From assembly GCF_900129875.1 (NCBI RefSeq), contig NZ_FQXC01000002.1, positions 558,001-622,000 of the forward strand: a stretch of 64,000 nt of DNA, written 5' to 3'. The notes below the pieces were generated by a model. That model had not been told where the DNA came from, made no database searches, and saw nothing but the letters and a program-made list of their open reading frames with translations. The stretch is from Marivita hallyeonensis (GTDB lineage: Bacteria; Pseudomonadota; Alphaproteobacteria; Rhodobacterales; Rhodobacteraceae). Below are positions 59,819-64,000 of the stretch, piece after piece. Positions within the stretch are counted from its first letter, which is position 1; each line of letters begins with the position of its first letter. The position numbers and the translations under genes were made by a program.

Positions 59819-60271
59819 TCAATCCAGACCGAAGACGCAGATGCAGAACCGCTTGGCCTTGTAGACGGCCTTGTGCGGCAGCTTCTTGGACATCTGGACC
59901 TGGTATGTACCGTTGTTCTGCACACAGTGGACCGACACCTCTTCGATCTCGTAAGGCACCTTGGCGCAGAATTTCCGACCCATTTTGTAGAACTCCGGAT
60001 CGACGTTCTTGGTGAAGCTCACCTTGCGCACGCCGTTGTCATCGAAGCATCTCAGTCCTGGGTGCTTGGGTTTGGGTTTTGTGACCACGACCTTGGGATT
60101 CGGGCGATTGGGTTCCTCATCAGTTTTCTCGGGAGGCTCCGGCGTCTTAGGCGTCGTCGGTTTTTCCGGTTTTTCAATGTTTGGCTTCTCTACGGTCGGC
60201 TTGTCAGGCAGATCTCCGATTGCAAAGGCAGGCGACGCCACCAAAGCAAATATCAACAATACAATTCTCAT
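59819..60271 (-). CDS. Secreted Pro/Lys-rich protein with a Cys-containing C-terminal domain
   Basis: A 150-residue protein with a signal peptide (MRIVLLIFALVASPAFA). It continues with a Pro/Lys/Glu-rich segment (about 20-70, repeated KP and EKP units) like a periplasm-spanning linker. The C-terminal 80 residues contain five Cys (RCFDDNG, KFCAKVP, VHCVQNN, RFCICVF), suggesting disulfides. The start is ATG 60271, 2-3 codons after GGGGGATG; ATG 60283 is also in frame. I recognise no family. The RTX-repeat gene lies upstream on the same strand, so the two may be co-transcribed. Confidence 0.7.
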   Translation of the reverse strand: MRIVLLIFALVASPAFAIGDLPDKPTVEKPNIEKPEKPTTPKTPEPPEKTDEEPNRPNPKVVVTKPKPKHPGLRCFDDNGVRKVSFTKNVDPEFYKMGRKFCAKVPYEIEEVSVHCVQNNGTYQVQMSKKLPHKAVYKAKRFCICVFGLD

Positions 60272-60383
60272 TTCATCCCCCATTTTGAACCGCGAACATC
60301 GCGGCAGTCGTCACTGACTACGGGCGCCTTGCGAGACAGCACTCGATCGACGCCAACAAACTCCATTCGTTCCGCCGCTTTCA

Positions 60384-61472
60384 TCAGGCGGCGACAGACG
60401 CAAGGATTGCGCCACTTTCCACGAGGAAGACCTGATCCAGCGACACAGAAGTAGCGCTGGAAACGATTGCAACCGTTTGGCCATTGGCCTGAACAAGAGT
60501 TTCACCGCTGTCACCATCCGTTGCAAGCGTGATGTCGGTGATTGCGGATGTGCCAGTTGGCACCGCAACCATAATCAGCTCATCGCTTTCTAAGTCAAAA
60601 ATCACGGGCGCGTTTGACGGATCAACCCATGTGCCGGTCATGAACGTATCAGTTCCGCCTTCGCCGAAGGCGGTATCACCGGTTCCCATCTGGATCTCGT
60701 CGTTTCCGTCACCGCCGAGGAGCAAATCGGGATCGTTCAGGTCGGAGGAGTTGATGAAATCATCCTCATCGCCGTCCCAGATGCCGACAAGCTGGTCGTT
60801 TCCTGAATCGCCATCCAGCGTGTCCTCTCCGGCTTCGCCGATCAGGACGTCGGAATCATCACCGCCTAGGATGCTGTCATTGCCGTCCCCACCGAAGGCG
60901 GTGTCGGATCCGGCGCCACCACTGATGTCATCCGCACCGTCGCCGCCCACCAATTGGTCATTGCCATCGAACCCATCGAGCGTGTCATCACCCGCGTCAC
61001 CGAAAACCTGGTCATCACCTTCGCTGCCCGAGACTTCGTCGTCGCCATTACCCCCGGCGACAAGGTCGTTCCCCGAATTACCGTTCAGAGTGTCATTTCC
61101 GTCGCTGCCGAAGACTTGGTCATCGCCCGACCCACCGCGCACGCTATCGTCTCCCAGCTGACCGTCGACGATGTCGTTTCCAGCCGCTCCTTCGATCGTG
61201 TCATCGCCATCTGCGCCAACGATCGTATCAATACCGCTTGTGCCGACGATGTTGTCAGGCCCATCGGTGCCAAAGATCACATCGTCGACCGTGACGAAGT
61301 CATCGGAATTGCCACCGGAGCCTACTCCTGGATCGCCGTCTGAACCGCCGTCACCACCGTCAGATCCGCCGGAGGCGATATCACCATCGCTGTCATCATC
61401 ATCGTCGGACGTGTCCCAAATACCAAGGCTGGTGCCGAGGATGGCAAGGCCAATAAGTGCGGCGAGTTCCAT
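60384..61472 (-). CDS. RTX-type calcium-binding repeat protein
   Basis: A 362-residue, very acidic protein. A short hydrophobic N-terminus (MELAALIGLAILGTSLGIW) is followed by an Asp/Ser/Gly run. At about 65-275 come some 15-20 GGxGxD-like nonapeptides (for example GGDGADDIS, GGDGNDSIL), which form calcium-bound beta-rolls. The last 75 residues are a beta-rich end typical of type I secretion substrates. Type I exporter genes are not in the window. The exact function (surface layer, enzyme carrier or adhesion) cannot be told, since no catalytic domain is seen. Confidence 0.88.
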   Translation of the reverse strand: MELAALIGLAILGTSLGIWDTSDDDDDSDGDIASGGSDGGDGGSDGDPGVGSGGNSDDFVTVDDVIFGTDGPDNIVGTSGIDTIVGADGDDTIEGAAGNDIVDGQLGDDSVRGGSGDDQVFGSDGNDTLNGNSGNDLVAGGNGDDEVSGSEGDDQVFGDAGDDTLDGFDGNDQLVGGDGADDISGGAGSDTAFGGDGNDSILGGDDSDVLIGEAGEDTLDGDSGNDQLVGIWDGDEDDFINSSDLNDPDLLLGGDGNDEIQMGTGDTAFGEGGTDTFMTGTWVDPSNAPVIFDLESDELIMVAVPTGTSAITDITLATDGDSGETLVQANGQTVAIVSSATSVSLDQVFLVESGAILASVAA

Positions 61473-61636
61473 AACGCGGTTTTCCTGATCGAAACAAATT
61501 CAATTCAAAATACCTTTCGTGCGCAATCAACTCATAAGAAAATCGACAATTTTCATGGCATTGTCCGCGTTCGCGAGACAGTTTCTAGAAAATGCGATGC
61601 ATTGTTGCATATGCCATTTCGGAATGTGACGGTGCC

Positions 61637-62428
61637 TTATTTCTGCCACATCCAGATTTGCCCCGACTCAGGCGATTCCGGGCGCAGATAAGCGATCATG
61701 CGGCCGTGCCGTCCGGCATGGCTCGCGGGCTGCCACGGAGCGACGCCGTGGAGCAGAAACGGATTGAGTAGAACCGCTTCCCCCGGTCGTGTAAACAGTG
61801 CAACGCGTTTGCAGATCTGGAACACAGTGTTTCGCGCCTCGGTGTAGATGTCGGTCACATCCGTGTCCGCCCAAACCTCCTCGGGCAAACGGGCCAGCGC
61901 GGTCTGGAATGCCGACTGCAAAACGACGTGGCTCCCCTCCCAGACCACAAGCGGGCTGGCACCCGGTGTTGTTTCGGTCAGGGCAAGCCCAAGGATCCAA
62001 TCATGCCGCTCGCGCAGGAAGCGGCGTTTGGGAGCGCCCTCGGCAAGAACGCCATCCATGTGCGCCGCATCGCGGTTGCGACGATAGCGGAAGGCCGCGT
62101 CGCTTTCCCCGGCGCGCGGGCGCGGATATCCGGGATAGATGATCGACAGCTGTGCAGGATGCAGGTCGTCACGCGGACCGATCCTATCCACCAAAGGTCC
62201 CGCGAGCGGAACGCCGTCAACAGCGCCCGTGGCGTCGGTGGGCAAGGCATCCACACCCACAAACCAAGTGCCTTCGCATTGAAGCCACCGGGTCTGCATC
62301 GCTGAGTCCTGAGAAACCAGAACAGCCCGGCGCCGCGCGGCCTGCGCCCATCGGAAGGTCTCGGGGTGCCAGGGAAACCGGACATAGCCGCGAGCGGGCC
62401 AGCCCGTCACCATACGCTCATCCGGCAA
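61637..62428 (-). CDS. Phytanoyl-CoA dioxygenase (PhyH)-like Fe(II)/2-oxoglutarate oxygenase
   Basis: A 263-residue protein. The iron site is visible as AAHMDG (HxD, about residue 120-125) and a distal His in NPFLLHGVAPW (about 230), followed by RMIAYLRP with the 2-oxoglutarate-binding Arg. The substrate is unknown; relatives hydroxylate lipids or small metabolites. It overlaps the end of the dusA gene by 11 nt. No signal peptide. Confidence 0.78.
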   Translation of the reverse strand: MPDERMVTGWPARGYVRFPWHPETFRWAQAARRRAVLVSQDSAMQTRWLQCEGTWFVGVDALPTDATGAVDGVPLAGPLVDRIGPRDDLHPAQLSIIYPGYPRPRAGESDAAFRYRRNRDAAHMDGVLAEGAPKRRFLRERHDWILGLALTETTPGASPLVVWEGSHVVLQSAFQTALARLPEEVWADTDVTDIYTEARNTVFQICKRVALFTRPGEAVLLNPFLLHGVAPWQPASHAGRHGRMIAYLRPESPESGQIWMWQK

Positions 62429-63425
62429 TCCGGTCCGGGATCTGCATGGCCTCCAGCGCGCGCTCGATCAGGCCGAAATCCGCACCCGGGCGGGTCGCGT
62501 GTTCCGACAACACGCGCCGCCATGCCCGTGCCCCCGGTTGCCCGGCAAACAGACCCAGCATGTGCCGCGTGATCTGGTGCAGCTTGCCGCCCCGCTGAAG
62601 ATGCGCATCGATATAGGAACGCATCGCGTCAAGCACGTCATAACGCGTGTGAGAGGCTCGTTTCATTCCAAAAACGCGCTCATCCACTTCGGCGAGAACC
62701 TCCCAAGGGTGATGGTATGCGGCGCGCCCGATCATGACACCGTCCATCCCGCGCGCCAGCAGATCTTCGGCCTGTGCCAATGTCTCGAGCCCACCGTTGA
62801 TCGACATGCCAAGGCGCGGAAACTCCGATTTCATCCTCAGGACAAGATCGTAATCCAGCGGTGGGATATCCCTGTTCTCCTTCGGCGACAGACCCTGCAG
62901 CCACGCTTTGCGCGCGTGGATGATGAGGTAGTCGCAGCCGGCGTCCGCGACCTGCCGGATGAACGCGGGCAGTGTTTCCTCGACCAGCTGGTCATCGACA
63001 CCGATCCGGCACTTCACAGTCACCGGCACGTCCACAGCGGCCTTCATCGCCGCCACACAGTCCGCCACGAGGGCGGGCGTCTTCATGAGTACCGCACCGA
63101 ATGTGCCGGATTGCACCCGGTCGGACGGACACCCCACGTTGAGATTGATCTCGTCATACCCCGCCGTCGCCCCCAACCGCGCCGCCTCTGCCAGTTCGCT
63201 GGGATCAGACCCACCGAGCTGCAGCGCGACAGGATGTTCATCCGCATCGAACTCCAACAAATGCACCGCCCCACCCCGCACCAAGGCAGGTGCCGTCACC
63301 ATCTCGGTGTAGAGCAAAGCCTGTCGACTGATCTGCCGGTGAAAGTACCGGCAATGGCGATCGGTCCAGTCCATCATAGGGGCAACGGCCAGGCGCGCCC
63401 CCTCGGTGGCTGCGTTCAAGGGCAT
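62418..63425 (-). CDS. dusA: tRNA-dihydrouridine synthase A
   Basis: A 335-residue FMN enzyme. It opens with APMMDWTDRHCRYFHR, a DusA hallmark. LNVGCPSDRVQSGTFGAVLM contains the catalytic Cys (about residue 99). VTVKCRIGVDD, HARKAWLQGLSPKENR and GLETLAQAEDLL follow. It reduces U20/U20a in the tRNA D-loop. The start is ATG 63425, and the end overlaps the dioxygenase gene by 11 nt. Confidence 0.95.
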   Translation of the reverse strand: MPLNAATEGARLAVAPMMDWTDRHCRYFHRQISRQALLYTEMVTAPALVRGGAVHLLEFDADEHPVALQLGGSDPSELAEAARLGATAGYDEINLNVGCPSDRVQSGTFGAVLMKTPALVADCVAAMKAAVDVPVTVKCRIGVDDQLVEETLPAFIRQVADAGCDYLIIHARKAWLQGLSPKENRDIPPLDYDLVLRMKSEFPRLGMSINGGLETLAQAEDLLARGMDGVMIGRAAYHHPWEVLAEVDERVFGMKRASHTRYDVLDAMRSYIDAHLQRGGKLHQITRHMLGLFAGQPGARAWRRVLSEHATRPGADFGLIERALEAMQIPDRIAG

Positions 63426-63700
63426 TCAACGGTCTCCTCGGGTCCGCCAGCACTAGGACGGAACCTTGGCGCACACCATACGCACACGAAAGATGATCTG
63501 CCACCCTGCCCCGCGCAAAGACAAGCGAACGGCGGAGATTGCGCGTGGTCTGAAGAGGAGCAAAGGTAGTGGTTAACTTGGCGGGTCTGCCCGTTCCTCC
63601 AACGGCGCAAACAGATTCTGGCGACCGTTTCCGCCAACTATCTCAATCTCTTCGGTCCCGTCCTGACGGGCTCTCAATGAACTGGCGCGTTACGGCATGT

Positions 63701-64000
63701 CTAAAGGACCCCCAGAAATCGAACCGCCACCAGCACAAGGAACAGTCCGAAGAGTTGCTTCATGCGCCGATCGCTGAGGCCATGAGCAATCCGGGCACCT
63801 ACCGGTGCAAGCCAGACAGCAATGGGCATAATGAACATGAACCCGAGCAAGTTTAGATATCCCAACGACGCGATCGGGCGACCGGCGACCCCAAGCCCTG
63901 TGACCACGTAGATCGCCAATCCCGGCAATCCGATCAGAAGACCGAGGCCTGCCGAGGTTGCGATTGCCTGATGAAGGCTGCGGCCGAACAGCGTCATGAA
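63701..64000 (-). CDS. C-terminal part of a TauE/SafE (TSUP) family permease, cut by the window edge
   Basis: About 100 residues remain, with three to four helices. LHQAIATSAGLGLLIGLPGLAIYVVTG, GYLNLLGFMFIMPIAVWLAPVGARIAHGL and MKQLFGLFLVLVAVRFLG match the C-terminal half of sulfite/sulfonate-exporter-type permeases (usually 250-300 residues). The gene continues past 64000; the Met near 63997 is internal. The 275 bp between it and dusA show no gene. Confidence 0.85.
   Translation of the reverse strand, partial: FMTLFGRSLHQAIATSAGLGLLIGLPGLAIYVVTGLGVAGRPIASLGYLNLLGFMFIMPIAVWLAPVGARIAHGLSDRRMKQLFGLFLVLVAVRFLGVL

Noticed and set aside
60954-61343. Plus-strand frames opposite the RTX gene
   Set aside because: They are shadows of the repetitive GGxGxD codons.

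Overview
The window looks like a chromosomal stretch of a marine-type alphaproteobacterium of the Rhodobacteraceae (Roseobacter group). Supporting signs are high GC coding sequence with frequent 1-8 nt gene overlaps, a trgA-trgB-cysK block, heterotetrameric sarcosine oxidase (soxBDAG), TRAP and tripartite tricarboxylate (TTT) transporters, Entner-Doudoroff edd/eda, surE-pcm-nlpD, and ccmI-ruvX-DUF1289. No phage, insertion sequence, CRISPR array or rRNA was seen. One tRNA (Ser, GGA) is present. The GC-poorest genic stretch is around 46.1-47.0 kb.

Layout. 1-10 kb: myo-inositol catabolism. A LacI-family regulator and two oxidoreductases plus a TIM-barrel isomerase/dehydratase flank a translationally coupled iolD-iolC-iolB-iolJ-iolG operon. 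The same 14-bp palindrome lies in front of the regulator and in the divergent iolD promoter region. 10.3-19.3 kb: a compact operon of a Ser/Thr kinase, an FHA protein, a PP2C phosphatase, a degenerate GTPase, a 47-residue Cys/His ORF missed by length filters, a dynamin-like GTPase, a second small GTPase, a Roadblock-like protein and an unrecognised protein. This is the best candidate for an undescribed system: phospho-signalling joined to GTPases and possible membrane remodelling, without type VI secretion genes. 19.7-26.5 kb: a TRAP transporter, an isocitrate-lyase-superfamily C-C lyase and a TTT transporter in one direction, probably uptake and cleavage of organic acids.

26.7-34.3 kb (minus strand): tRNA-Ser, a small membrane protein, AlaX, an MscS-type channel, cysK, trgB, trgA and a cyclopropane fatty acid synthase, a stress/tellurite-type block. 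34.5-43.4 kb: an HEIGH-motif protein, photolyase, bioY, an SDR, surE-pcm-nlpD, a PIN protein coupled to an rRNA methyltransferase, and a lipoprotein. 43.6-46.1 kb: edd-eda with a LacI-type operator. 46.5-52.1 kb: an AT-richer orphan, an HNH protein, a LysM protein, a LOG protein overlapping rarD tail to tail, a conserved Cys protein and sodB. 52.2-57.6 kb: soxBDAG. Its H2O2/formaldehyde-generating chemistry beside sodB is noted only as proximity. 57.8-64 kb: ccmI, ruvX, DUF1289, a secreted Pro/Lys-rich protein, an RTX protein, a PhyH-type dioxygenase, dusA and a truncated TSUP permease.

Limits: all calls come from reading the sequence and translations. No database search, structure prediction or phylogeny was run. 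Start sites were moved inward from the longest frame where a ribosome binding site, signal peptide or overlap supported it.
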